From Calonectria ilicicola (Eukaryota > Ascomycota > Sordariomycetes > Hypocreales > Nectriaceae): 64,000 bases of DNA. Both the position numbers and the translations under genes were made by a program. The stretch lies in NCBI GenBank assembly GCA_020809705.1, contig CP085833.1:4526001-4590000 (forward strand), read 5' to 3'. Shown here piece after piece: positions 25,307-37,056 of this stretch. A model generated the notes under the pieces. The model had not been told where the DNA came from. It saw only the letters and a program-made list of their open reading frames with translations, and searched no databases. Within the stretch, counting starts at the first letter, position 1. Every line of letters starts with the position of its first letter.

Positions 25307-28300
25307 TCAAGCTCCTTCCATACCAAACTGCTGTGTCCACTCGGCGCACTTAACAATCTCTTCCTGTCCTACCGAAGGTTTCGTATCTTCAACAGCCGAA
25401 AACAAGTCGCTAAAGGACAGTGCCGGTTCCTTGAGCTGCTTGGCCGGGACGCGGCTCCATTTCATGGCCATGGCACCGCTATCGTTCGGGTTACAAGGTG
25501 TGTACCACTCACCTTCGCGATCCCGAACCTAAAGTACAGCGTTAGTATTGTATATAATGATGCAGTACTGCAACGGGTGCGAACTTGCCTTGCGGAAGTG
25601 AGTTGCTGTGTGAACTTTGCGAATAGGCATCATCAGCGCATCTTGGACCAGATTGGCAATGTCACTTCCAGAAAATCCATCTGTCCTTCTGGCGAGATCC
25701 CGGAACGCCACATCAGTGTTACCCAATGAAGAAGCCATATCGCCAAGGTGCACCTTGAAGAGTTCGCTGCGAGCGGCTTCATCCGGTAGCGGAACATGGA
25801 TTCTCTTTTGGAATCGTCGTCGCACTGCCGGATCGAGGGACCATGGCAGATTAGTTGCGGCCAAAACAAACACACCGTCATTATTACTACCGAGACCGTC
25901 CATTTGCACGAGAAATTCAGTCTTCATACGCGCCGTGTCTTCAGCGTTAGAATTGTTCCCATCACGCTTGCCACATAGGGCGTCGAGTTCATCAATGAAG
26001 ATGATGGAAGGCTTCTTTTCCCTAGCAAGAACAAAGAGTTGTCTCATCAGGCTGCCGAGTTGATTAGCAACAGAATTGATATGGCAATTTATTCAAATAA
26101 CAAGACTTACCCTTCACTCTCTCCTATCCACTTGGACATGATATCACCACTGCTAATGCTAAACAATGTGTGATCTACTTCAGTTGCTACGGCCTTTGCC
26201 AAATAACTTTTACCGGTACCTGGGGGGCCATATAACAGAAGAGCCCGTCTTGCTTGACGTTTACCGCGAAACATTTGCGGAAAGCGAATGGGGAAAATAA
26301 TAGCCTCCTGGAGCTCAGCCTTGGCGGCTTCCAGGCCAGCCACATCGTCCCATTTGACATTGGGCTTTTCAGACACAATAGAGCTGAGGAGAGAGTCCTT
26401 GAGTGAAGACTCCATAAACTTTTTGCCAAGCTTGTCCACTTCGGATGGTTCTGCCGATTGCAGTTGGGGGAAGCCATAGGCGTCGAACGAAACATTGGGT
26501 GCAAGATTGTTGGTTGTGTTCCAATTCAGAGGCGATGAGGGCGACTGAGTGTGATCAGACTGAGAGGGCAGAGGCTTGACAGAATCTTGCCATGTATTCG
26601 GTGATGTTGTGTTATTGCTGTCACTAAAAGCCTTAATCTTCTTCAAAATCAATATGTGACTGCATGTCTTGCGTGCCTTCCAGCACGCCTCGCAAACATC
26701 GTAATCACCTCCATTGCAAGTCTGGCAGTAGTATGTGACGGCTTCATCAGGGAGTGCAACTCCGCATTCATCACAAGATGCGGAATCGCCAGGAATTTCC
26801 CGAAAGCTAATATTGTTGGCTAGTTGGATGGTAACTTGGCACATGGTGTGCTCGCATGGCTTGGATGGATTGGCATAGCAGGATTGACAAAGATCATAAT
26901 CTCCGCCACTGCAAACATAGCAAAAGAAAGTGTCTTCTCCAATATTGAGCCCAGCGCAACATTCATCACATGTGATTGCAGAATCAGCCCAACGGACCTT
27001 TGTCTTGTCACCAGTAAGCCGAGTGTCGACCTGCCACATGGCCTGGACAAACTCCTCCTTGTCTAGCTGGCCATTTTTATCTGTATCACTGAGCTCCCAG
27101 ATTTCAGAGAGCGTCTTTCTTTCAAGACCAGACGAGAGAAGAAGATGGGCGGCGGTTGTGCCAGTCAGATGCAATTTCCCGCCACTATGCTGATCAAATT
27201 GATCCTCGTAACGACGGCGCATATTGTCCGGGACCGCTGGGGGGCTTAGATATGCGGGGATGTTGCTAGGGCGGGAAGTAGGAGACGGCTTATTGTTCCG
27301 AGGATTAGGTTCTGGCGACGGCTGAGTCGGCGCAGGGGTCCCCTTGATAGAGGTGGAGGGTATCAAACTCTGTTGAGGTACAATGTTTTGTGTCATTTGG
27401 ACAAGCAGTTCTGACGTGACATCGCCTGTCGGCAGTACGAATGGGAACTGAGAAGGAGTATAAGGCGCGATGGCTTCGATGAAGAACCATTCATTTGACC
27501 ATGGGCATAACACAGTGTTTGGTCCCACAGTGAAGTAGGTCTTCGTGACAGAAACGTTGGAGAGAGTTGCCAGGGCCTGGGCTAGTGGCTCTGTGATGCC
27601 CTCCCAGAGGATGCCACTGGTGGTTTTGACGACAATCAAGTCGCCATGTCCAAAGAAGACGTTCTCGATTATGGATAGCTGCAGAGATTGAGCAGTGGGA
27701 CCAGTCAGTTGAAGGTATGGATTGGCGATTTTGTAAAAGCCATCCGGGAAGCGGCCCGAGAGTTGAACGGTTCCATTGCTATACCTGATGAACCACCCAC
27801 CGAGGGGAGAGAAGCTGACGTGTACGACGCCAATGCCGAATACAATTTGCAGCTGATGGGTGACGGCTTTTAGCAGTTCATCGCAATTGGAGAGCACTAG
27901 GGTGTGGTGTGATTTGGTTAACTAGGGGACTGGGAGCAGCAGGAGGCGAAATGTAAAAGTATGGAGTACAAACAATTGCCCTCCTTGGTCATGATGGCGT
28001 ATCTGCCATCGGGGGCTGTGGACATCCATTGAATACGGGTTCCGGCCAGCTGCTTGTCCTGAAAGGGCTCGCTGAGCTGCTCCCAGACGACGCGAATAGG
28101 CTCGGGCAGGTTGTTTCTGTGTGGATGGTGAGGGTCAGTATGTATTGTATGAGGGTCGCTCCGCCAGCACAGATCAAACTCTCAAAGGGTCCATGTGTGA
28201 GGCCATGTGCAAGCGCAAGCTGTCATGCATCGCATCGCATCGTGCTAATGGGGTGGAGTCTCACTCACGCCAGCGCAAACCGATCATTGCCGAAGGCCCA

Positions 28301-28336
28301 GGAGGAGGGGTCGGGTCCAAAGTAGTAGAACACCAT
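25307..28336 (-). CDS. Vps4-like AAA ATPase with EH/EF-hand and tandem ZZ zinc fingers
   Basis: Five exons on the minus strand (28336-28269, 28116-27974, 27896-26111, 26051-25589, 25528-25307) give 893 residues. The order is: an N-terminal region of about 240 residues with repeated beta-like blocks ([27 protein letters not shown]); an EH-type unit at about 300-365 with EF-hand loop [15 protein letters not shown] finger 1 (about 380-420) and ZZ finger 2 (about 445-483), both with CDEC, paired CxxC and CxH residues; and an AAA module with Walker A GPPGTGKS (about 627-634) and Walker B IIFIDELD. The AAA core and the end ([20 protein letters not shown]) match the Vps4 class including its C-terminal helix, but there is no MIT domain. 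By family it should be a hexameric unfoldase. Calcium, zinc and partner sensing through the N-terminal modules is inference. The last intron uses a GC donor. Confidence 0.85.
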
Positions 28337-29542
28337 GGTGATCTGTGATGTGATCTGGGCGCTACGCACGACAGGGGTTCCGAGTTGGGAGAATGACGAC
28401 GGGGGTTACGACGTTTGTGTTACAGAACAGGGCAGAGGGTCGAGAAGGGCATCATAAACAGGCAAAGAGATGGTTTTTGCGTGAAACACTCCACCATGAT
28501 GAGTTGTCCCGTGGCGCTGTTTTGGAGGAGAAGTAGGCTGCTACAGCCGCGCCGCACACTCAGCTGTATCAGCCCAGCGTCCTAGGCGTGGCCAGCGCGC
28601 CCATGATTGGACGAATGCACATGGCGAGCCAAAACTCCAAGGCACACCCCAAGGCGCCCTAACTAATTGACAGGCACAGCGCAGTAATAAAACGGGGCAG
28701 CGGGCTGGACAGAGCCCCTGTACTGCCCTGTACTGCCCTGTACTGCCCTGCACTGCGCTGTGCGTGTGAGTGGCCTCAGGCAGCACCAGCAGCAAGCAAA
28801 TAAGCAGCACCCTGGCATCCGAATTCGGCGCCAGTTTTTTCCGAGACAAGTCACCAAACAATCAGCCAAGCCATGCAGCCATCAACCAATTTTTGTCGTC
28901 GTCGGTCGAAAAGGCGGAAATAAAAAATTCTGGTGGCGGCATTACGGAGCCAGGGCGCAGCGATTTCTGCACTCAATCCGGACTTTCGGCATATTAGAAA
29001 TCATGAGATGAAAATTTTCGGCCTGCGAATTCGGACTCCTCGGAGGGCCCGGCGAGCCGGCACATACCACTCTGTGTCTCAACGACGCGCTTAGCAAGCT
29101 GCTCCAACGAATCAACCCAGCAACGTCCAGCATCCCGGCACTTCAGAGTCTGTGACGTAGGTGTGGGACCGCTCGGCCCTCTCGCCGCCAGCCCACTTGG
29201 GCTCCACGGGCCTCCACGGGCCTTGACACCCGCATCATGTCGCAAAGCAGGGTTCGGGCGACATCGTGGTTGGCGCATCAGGGCCTAGATGAATCAGTCC
29301 GTATACGTACCTGGCTGTGTATAGGTGATGGTGACGGTGACTACTGACTGACCCTAGAAGTGTGCTTCGAGGCAAGCCGCCCAAGGTCACACCCGCCCAC
29401 TCACACTCACACATTCGCTGACAAAACTGACTAATGGGGTCATCTCCTCCCCAGACATATTTACAAAGCTACCTCTGCTCTCAACTGCTCTGCTCCATGC
29501 AAAACTCTTTCCCTCCGCCCTTTCCATTGGCATGAATGCCTC
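28337..29542. other. divergent promoter region of AAA ATPase and DUF2985 genes
   Basis: About 1.2 kb of mixed composition lies between two start codons. It contains a 10-bp tandem repeat near 28.72 kb. No coding region or RNA gene was recognised. Confidence 0.4.
28721..28760 (+). repeat. 10-bp tandem repeat (TACTGCCCTG)
   Basis: Three exact copies are followed by one diverged copy (CACTGCGCTG), upstream of both divergent genes. Confidence 0.85.
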
Positions 29543-31767
29543 ATGGATCCTCCCCATCGTCCATCCCGGCCTACAGGCCATCTTCAAGTAGCTCCCGAAA
29601 CGCCGCGCCTTTCTCCCATTCCGTCGCCCTCGAGGTTTTCCAACCCGGCCACTCCAAGCGCCGTTAGCGATATCGCCGCCGATTACTTTGATCCTCTCTC
29701 GGCCGCTCCATCCAACCAGTCTCGCGTTTCCATCCCCCGCGTGCGATCGCGCCCAACGTCTGCTGCCAGCCCACGACCTGCCCTCGCCGACACTGGTCGC
29801 CTTCCTAGTATTCGCATTCGACGACGAAGCTCCAATGCATCGCTTGCATCTACCGCCGCCGCCGCCGCTACTGCTAGCGACCTAGCCATCAATAGCGCCC
29901 CTCTGCAAACCGATGGCTTCCATGGTCGCCCTCGCAGCATTTCGCAGCCCGAACGGGCCCAAATCTCTGATGCTGCCGGCTTGGCTCGGCACTCGAGAAG
30001 GGTGCCCCAGGTTGCCATGCCTCGCCTAACGGAAGAAGGTGGTCGCCCAAGTCTAGCAGAGCTCGGCCTGGAAGGCAACTCGCCCATTTCTCCAACTCGA
30101 TCCTTGCCCGAGACAGGCCCTGCCATTGACGCAGTTCAGGATGGCCCAGAGGATTCTAATCGCCTACAAAGAACTAGGAAGTTTAGTCGCATGTTTTGGC
30201 CTCATCGACGTAATACCGATGACCAAGATGCACAGAGGCCCTTAAGTCAGGGTGGTGACTATGACGATGAATATGATCAAGAGCTGGTCGATTGGCTAGA
30301 TATTATTGGTATGAATGCATCGATCCTTTGCCCCATCACTGCCTTCTAACGCAATTTGGTCCAGATCCCGAAGTTCAAACTCTATCCACGCTAACCAACA
30401 TGCAAAACTCGCTTTTCGTCCCCAACTTGGGTAATCTCGTCAACCGTCGGCCCACATATGTTCTCTCGGATCGCGACCTTGAGCAACAGTGGGCGAGAGG
30501 TGCTATTGCTGGAGCTAACCGTCGAGAGGCTGAACGCCGAGAGACCGAACTGCGTCAAGCAGCCGAATCAGGCGTAGATGACTTTGACTTGGACATCCCG
30601 TCGATCCAAAGATCAAGCACCATTACCTCCCGCTTAACCGATTCACATTACGCAGCCCTTCCCCACGGCGAAAGTCTCGAGGGTTGGACTGCAGAGGAAA
30701 AGCGAGAGCTGGATGACCATGTTCGACACATGTTGCACTCCCGCCGGGCAAGGTTTAAGCGCAGGATGAAGGGATTTGGCCAATATGTGCGAAGGCCGCT
30801 AGGATTCTTCGTCACTTTATACGCTACCCTAATCACCTTGTTTGGATTGGCTTGGGTTCTCTTTCTCATCGGCTGGATCTATGTTGGAGAAAAGCAAGTA
30901 TACGCCATTCACATTATTGACAGTGTTCTTGTTGCTCTATTTGCCATCATGGGTGACGGCCTGGCACCGTTCAGAGCAGTCGACACATACCACATGTTTT
31001 TCATCGCTCGCTTTACTCGAAAAATTAGGCGCGCAGAGAAGGGTAAAATGCCGAGGTCGAGGCTGAAGAAGAAGGCGGTTCCGGAGGAAATTCGCGCCAG
31101 CGTCGATATTCAGAACGGTGGCCGGCTCACATCTCATCAAGCTCGAGAGATTCTAAGAGCCCAGGCTCCATACTCCCCAGAGGATGACCCGATCCGGGCA
31201 GAAGGTGACCAAACAGCCGATCTTGAGAATGCCAATTCCAAATCATCAGACTCAACCGACCACGACCTTCCAGCCTTGACGTACAAGCAGCTGAAGAGTC
31301 TCCAGCATCACCAGAAGAAGTTTGCCAATTCGCACAGTTTTTACAAACCACAGGAGACTTTTACCCACCATGCGTTTCCTCTCAGCTATCTCATTGCCAT
31401 TGTCCTCCTGCTCGACTTTCACTCTTGCCTGCAGATTTCGCTTGGCGCATGCACATGGGGAATCGACTACCACACTCGGCCCTTTGCGTTGACAACTGTG
31501 ATTCTGTGTGTAAGCATTACGGCGAACATCACAGCTGGTCTATTAATCAGCATTGGAGACCGAAAAACGAGAAAGAAGGACGTGTGGGAGCTGCTTAACA
31601 GACAGGAACTCACGGGAGACGCCATCAAACACATGAACAAGAAGAAGAAGGAGCAGGAAGAAAAGGAGAGGGAGCAGGAAGAGAGGGAAAAGGAACAAGA
31701 AAACAGTGACGGGCAAAGCGAGAGCTCCAGCAGCAGAATGAGGAAGCTGATCAAGTTGCCAAGCTAG
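29543..31767 (+). CDS. DUF2985 family membrane protein
   Basis: Two exons (29543-30308, 30365-31767) with a 56-nt intron give 722 residues. The N-terminal 260 residues are Ser/Pro/Arg-rich and predicted disordered. A conserved block follows (LVDWLDIIDPEV to LSDRDLEQQW). Membrane segments then appear around residues 420-480 (GFFVTLYATLITLFGLAWVLFLIGWIY in part), with a second cluster near 600-680 (LSYLIAIVLLLDFHSC, TVILCVSITANITAGLLI). The C-terminus is a Lys/Glu-rich charged coil. This arrangement matches fungal DUF2985 proteins, integral membrane proteins of unknown function. An ATG at 29532 is out of frame and stays short; 29543 keeps the frame through the splice. Confidence 0.85.
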
Positions 31768-32278
31768 CAGCACACGACTTGACGATAGATGACGGACGAA
31801 ATCATACCCACCAGCAAGCGTTGACAGATATCACATAATAATTTAATTGATCCGCCACCAAGAGCCATTTTCCTGCACTTTTCTCAATGTGATGCGACTT
31901 ACATGTGGCTTACGCCAGATGACGGGGCCCATCTTACATGCATTTGTGCAGAACGGGATAAGACGCCACGGCCACGCGCCAAGATGCGCCAAGACGTGGA
32001 GTAAGTGAAGACTGCCGAGCTGTCACCCCAATTCGACCACATGTGCAGGCAAATAGCTAACCAGTGACGTTGGGCCCAGAAAGACAATGATGTCAGCGTA
32101 ATCATTGTATTGCACCACAGACGCTAATTGGTAACATGTGAATACGGACGGGCATATATATATGTTCATGATTTAAAATTTAAAACGATATTATAATGTA
32201 CGTAAATATGTCATGTTGTGACTGGTATGTTCATTTTTCATCTCCCTTCATTTCTTCTCCTTTAGCCTTTGAAAGCTC
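31768..32278. other. convergent intergenic region
   Basis: A short gap lies between the 3' ends of the DUF2985 and CFEM genes. It is AT-rich around 32.15-32.23 kb (TATATATATG and ATTTAAAATTTAAAA tracts). Nothing else is seen. Confidence 0.4.
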
Positions 32279-33445
32279 TCACGGCAGTTCTTGGTGTGTC
32301 GGCGGGTGATTAATGGGCAGCTCGGCGTGGTATTGATTTTGCATCATGGCGGCAGGAGGAGGCGGCGCTGGGGTGCTGGAGAGCTCGCTGTGTGCAACGT
32401 GGCTGACGGGCGACAGCTCTTGTCTCGGCGGGGGCATGTTGGCCAGCATCTCGTGCGAGCCGGTCGTATTTGTGTTTGGTGGTGTGATTGAGTTTGAGAC
32501 GGGCGAAACACTGGGCTCGACGACCTTGTACGGATCGACGATTCCTCCCGCGACCGGGTAAGACTGGGGCGGGTACGCCTGTGGGGGGTAGCCCTGCTGC
32601 GGATAGCTTGGCGGTGCTTGGCCTTGCGGATACCCGGGAGGCATGTAGCCCTGTGGTGGAGGCGCTTGGTATCCTCCTGCTGGCGGAACTTGCGTGACGG
32701 GTTGTTGTTGTTCAGGCTCTGTCGCGGCGGCGGCGGCGGCAGCGGACGCCTGCTTTCTCTTGCGCAAGAAGAATGCGAGATATCCAGCGGCGGCGGCCAG
32801 GAGGGGGAGGCCCACGCCGAGACCTACGCCCAGTCCAGTCTTGCTCTTCTTGGGGTGCAGCTTCGAGGCACTGCTTTTGCTGCTGCTGCTGCTATCGCTT
32901 CCAGAACCACTGTCGCTGGAGGAGTCCGAGGTTGGTAGCGCGTAACCAGAGTCGCCAGCGCTGCTGCTCGCAACTACGTCGATTGTGGAAGCGGCAGCGT
33001 TGTCGGCCGTGTTGGTCGCGACAGCAACGACCGTTTTACTAGAGTCCCCAGCCGAGGCGGTTGCTGATGAGCACGCCGTCAGTCCTGAGGGTATGATATA
33101 ACCCAATTCGTTACATATCGTCTTGCTGTACTCTTCGGCCTGTTCGCGGTCGCTGTCGGAGCAATGTTCGTAGAGACAGCAGACTGCGGCCTGGAGGACG
33201 ACCTTGTTGGTGCAGATACACTTGTAGTCGAACATGTTGCATACTGTATCTGTGGTCGCGCCGGTGTAGTCCGTGAGACAGGAATTCTGTATTGTTGAAT
33301 CATAATTGTGAGCGGTTGCCTCCTTGAAAAACGCGTCGTGGTATGGTGGTTAGAGACTTACAGAGCATGATGGCAAGGTTAACACGGACTCTACTGAACC
33401 GACTGCTGCGAGCAGGGCAACAACCCGCTGGATGTGGAACTTCAT
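32279..33445 (-). CDS. CFEM-domain cell-surface protein with transmembrane anchor
   Basis: Two exons on the minus strand (33445-33362, 33286-32279) give 363 residues. A signal peptide is evident (MKFHIQRVVALLAAVGSVES). The next 75 residues hold eight cysteines in CFEM spacing: C27, then NSC, VC, KCIC, CC, HC and IC. CFEM proteins bind haem or act at the cell wall and in host or surface sensing. A Ser-rich stalk, one transmembrane segment (GLGVGLGVGLPLLAAAAGYLAFF in part, followed by RKRKQ) and a cytosolic Pro/Gln/Tyr-rich tail with PxGYP-like repeats follow. The tail makes this a membrane-spanning form, unlike GPI-anchored CFEM proteins. The 75-nt intron splits the CFEM domain after its first Cys. 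Confidence 0.88.
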
Positions 33446-34398
33446 ATCGAGGAGCGTTCACGATGCCAAGTTCTTGGCGTCGAAATAAGGTAAACTTTTC
33501 GCATCACGGCGCGGGAGAATGCACAAGTGGCAGCTCATGGCTATCAAATAAGCCCGGTTCCTAGCTAATTCAACCCGTCCCATGTTTTCTATCCACTTCA
33601 GCTGAAGGCAGGGTCCCGGCAACTTCGTGCCGCAAGCCACTATCCACGGAGTTTGGTCTCCCTTGGTTGGGCCGCTAGCGCAGGACGGCTGCAAGCCTCC
33701 AGTTTCGCCCTGCTGCGATAAAGACGCAGGTCGGATATGGGTGCCGGGGCTAGTCCCGGATCCGAACGGCGACAAGCGATGCCATTGGCCGGACGCCGCA
33801 CAGCTGGCTTCTTTTGGCTCAATTTCCTCAAAAGCGTGATGGGTTGAACCAGGGGTCCAGAGATAAACGCAAGGCAAACTGGGCTGTTTTTTTTTTGGTC
33901 TTCCTTCCTGTTGGCCTTGTCTCTCCGCATTTTTAATAAGGTGTGGATGCGGAAATAGCTCCGCGGTTACATGCACCAGCGTCACACTGCTTTGACGAGC
34001 TGAAAGATTTCGGTCTTGATTCACTCTATTGTATGTACAGGGCCCCAGCTTGGGGGTAACTATTTCCAACAAAAAAAAAAGCACGATTGAAACCCGATGG
34101 CACACTCCGCACTCTCCCCTCCCCCTCGGTCTCGAACCTCCGGTCACAGGATCAAATATTGCCAACAAGAACGAATTGTTCCCGCTTTGTGCTGATCAAC
34201 CCCCTTTACACGACGAGCCTAGTTGGTCCAGAGCGGCTGGTGCCACCGCACTAGTGATATTTTGCGGACCCTGGGGAGTCACCTGGGAGGGCACACATTC
34301 CTTTCAACAGCAACACCGTGGTTGGCCAAAGAGAGAAAGGGCCGGGCGAGTGCAAGGGTTTTTTTCTGCGCCATCCGGGAATATGGGAAGCGTGCTGT
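33446..34398. other. intergenic region upstream of the CFEM gene
   Basis: No coding sequence is supported. A B-box-like stretch near 34.13 kb (TCGAACC) lacks foldable tRNA arms. The region includes the promoter of the CFEM gene and the 3' side of the metzincin-like gene. Confidence 0.4.
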
Positions 34399-35628
34399 TT
34401 AGCTGCGCCAGCCTCGGCTGCGAGAGATCTCGTACCACCAGTTTCGCAGCATCCAGCCATCAAAGTCGGTAATGGAGCTGGAACTGCCTGCGTTCATGAT
34501 GAAGTTGGGCTGGCCCGTGGGCGTCCAGTCTGTAGATTGATTGCGTTAGCTCAAGTTCACACGCGAGTAATCAAGCAAGGGGAGGGGAGATTTTAAGCGC
34601 TTTATGGCAAGCCACAGGGAGGTGGAGCTGCGTACCGTAGACTAGAAAACTGGTTAGCCTTGCTGTTCAAAGTGTTTTATTAGAAATATTAGGGTGTGGG
34701 TGGGCGGTGCTTACAATCATCAAGTCCAAAGGTGTGGCCCTGTGTGACACAAGCAAAAGTCAGTATTACAAATTTACACTCTCGTCTCGGCCGAGTTGGT
34801 TAACCCACCTGCTCGTGCAGAAGAATGGTGCTGTCTTGGGCATCGATGGAACCCATGTAGGTCTCACGACCCATCCTCTGGCCCCAGTCGCCACCGGCGC
34901 CACCTTGGAAGCCGTCAGTGAGCCAGAAGGACTGGTCGTAGTGGTTGGCGGCACCCTTGGCGCAGCCGCTGTAGTTGTTGTCCTGGTGGAAGAAGCGGCC
35001 GCAGGATTCCGAGCACTGGGGGATGCCGCTGCCGTCCACATCGGTGTAGATGTTGAGGTTGCTGGTGTCGCCCTGGAGAAGGCTCCTGTCCTTGACGGCC
35101 CAGCCGACGACGTTTACCTGGACGCTGGAGTAGGGGAAGTTGTCGTAGCCGTACAGCCACTTGAACCAGTGGTCGTACTGCTTCTGGAGGGAGCTTGCAA
35201 TCTTGGTGCGCTGCTCAGCGGTGATGGGAGTGTTGGACTCCCATCGGACGCAGTAGTTGATCTTTCTGTAATCAATCAGTTAGCTAAGGGATTCTTTGAT
35301 GATTTCTTTTGGCGGCGGATACTAACCCGTTGTTGTCGCGGAGTTGATCCCATCCGTAGTTGCGGAAACCGAAAATGTTGCCATTGTTGTAGGTTGACTT
35401 GCAGTGGTCCCAGACCTCCTTTAGGGCGCCGGCCATGTTGGAAGGTGGGTTCCATCCGGACTGGCGCTTGACGGGTCTATTTCGAAACATTTCGATGGGC
35501 GATCGAGAGTTGATGGTGGTGTCCTTGAGTCCATCCCAGACAGTAGGATCAGTGTCCTTGGAGGCGGCATCGTGGGCCGAGGCGGAAACAGCCAGAGCCA
35601 GTACACCGGCAGCAGAAGAGAAACGCAT
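34399..35628 (-). CDS. secreted metzincin-like protein (HExxHxxGxxD)
   Basis: Five exons on the minus strand (35628-35327, 35265-34809, 34739-34715, 34641-34636, 34529-34399) give 306 residues. A signal peptide (MRFSSAAGVLALAVSASA) indicates secretion. The diagnostic motif is HEQGHTFGLDD at residues 251-261: H251, E252 and H255, with D261 in the place of the third ligand, as in the HExxHxxGxxD type. NFIMNAG downstream may supply the Met-turn. Homologues in fungi are often labelled cellulose-binding family II proteins, and proteolytic activity is inferred only from the motif. The catalytic motif is split by an intron after HEQ, and a 6-nt exon is needed to continue into FYDWTPTG. Two GCGGGG CreA-type sites lie upstream (35917-35922, 35934-35939). 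Confidence 0.83.
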
Positions 35629-37056
35629 CTTCAATGAGTGTGTTGAAAAATAAGGCAAAATTAATAGAGATGAAAAGATCTTAGTCTGTAGAGTATTAGA
35701 AATGAGCGAGAAGATGCTGCTGAGCTTGGTTGTTTTTTTCTCTTCTCTACTTGGCGAGAGCCCGAGTAATTATATACACCAGCCATGGCTAAAATCAACA
35801 GGCTTTACAAGATATAGCAGCTCAACTTGATGCATACAGAATCAATGCTCGGAACCAAGTTGTTGGGACAGCCCGTTCCTCATTGGCGGGAAAACCATCT
35901 GGATCTTGGCGTTCCCGCGGGGTGGCTTGGTGGGCGGGGCAAAGTGTTTCTTGGCAGCAGCCAGAAGCAGCCATGCGAAAGGGAATTCTCCGATCGTGCG
36001 ACACCAATCCGGACTGGCCGGGGGGGCTGCCAAAGAAAATTGCAGTGTGAAACGAGCCCAAAGAGGCCCTGGCGCAGGTCGACTTCAGAAGCCCATTTAG
36101 AGATGCTTCACCTTCCCGATCGGGCAATGCACCACGGATTGACGGAGACCGGAAGCAACCGAGCCTATTTTGCTGCTTAAGTTGTTTAAACCCCGAGAGT
36201 TTCTGATTTATGGGGCGACCATGACACCATCATCTGCCATCAAAGGATCTCTGGGGTTTCCCAGGTTTCCAGGTATTCCAAGGACTGCCATCCGAGCTTT
36301 AGAGTTGAGGAACACCCCAGTCTGCGACGGCTTGGCCGTGGTAGTTGGGCTTGGCCACGGACGTCGGGGGTTCGATTTTTCTGCATTTAGCCCTGAGCGA
36401 ACCCCGTGACTTGATCTCGTAAATCATCTGGAAGGGATGTTCCTGAAACAAGAGCCGGATGATTACGCTCCGGCAAGCCCACTAATGATGGGATTGTTGG
36501 AGTCGGTTCGTCCGGGAGATGAAGCTCGGTTTCGTTTTCCATTATTCTGGAACCTCCTTCAATCTTGGTCTTTATGTTCTTTTATTTCGGTTAAGAATAA
36601 TTACTTCGCGGCGGCGAATAAGAATATTGAGAGGTCGGACAGACATGTCCACTCTTGACAGCACGTGGCTGATGGAAATTACTTCACCATCAGTTGAAGA
36701 ACTGCAGTGCGACTTGAAGTGAACCCATTACGTATTGCCAAGATGTCATAATATCCATGAACCGGGATAGACTGGGGTATATGCGAGTTCGTCACTGTGA
36801 ATTTGGTCATCCATTAGGCTAAGTGCAAGAAGACTGCATACTGCGCAGATATCACAAACTGGAACTCGAGACAAAAAGCATCATGCACGTGTGATGTAGC
36901 CTTCTGAGTCAAACATTTACATTGGACTAATATTAATGGTGTCATTCAAAGACATGCCATGGATTGTTTTAGACACAAATACGTAATAGACTAACAGGAA
37001 AGTCTTCCGAAAACTGAATTATTCTTTGGGCAAAAGTTGATGTCTAGCAAACGCAT
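35629..37056. other. gene-free region between metzincin-like and GH43 genes
   Basis: The proximal 300 bp is the promoter of the metzincin-like gene, with a TATATA-like element near 35.77 kb and two CreA-type hexamers. The rest has no supported gene. A GGTTCGA stretch at about 36.37 kb is not within a foldable tRNA. Confidence 0.4.

Noticed and set aside
34110..34170. Minus-strand tRNA suggested by GGTTCGAGACC
   Set aside because: The T-stem has only two pairs and no matching acceptor stem is present.
36310..36400. tRNA suggested by GGGGTTCGATTT with an upstream TGGCCGTGGTAG
   Set aside because: T-stem is mostly G-T wobble and the acceptor ends do not pair.
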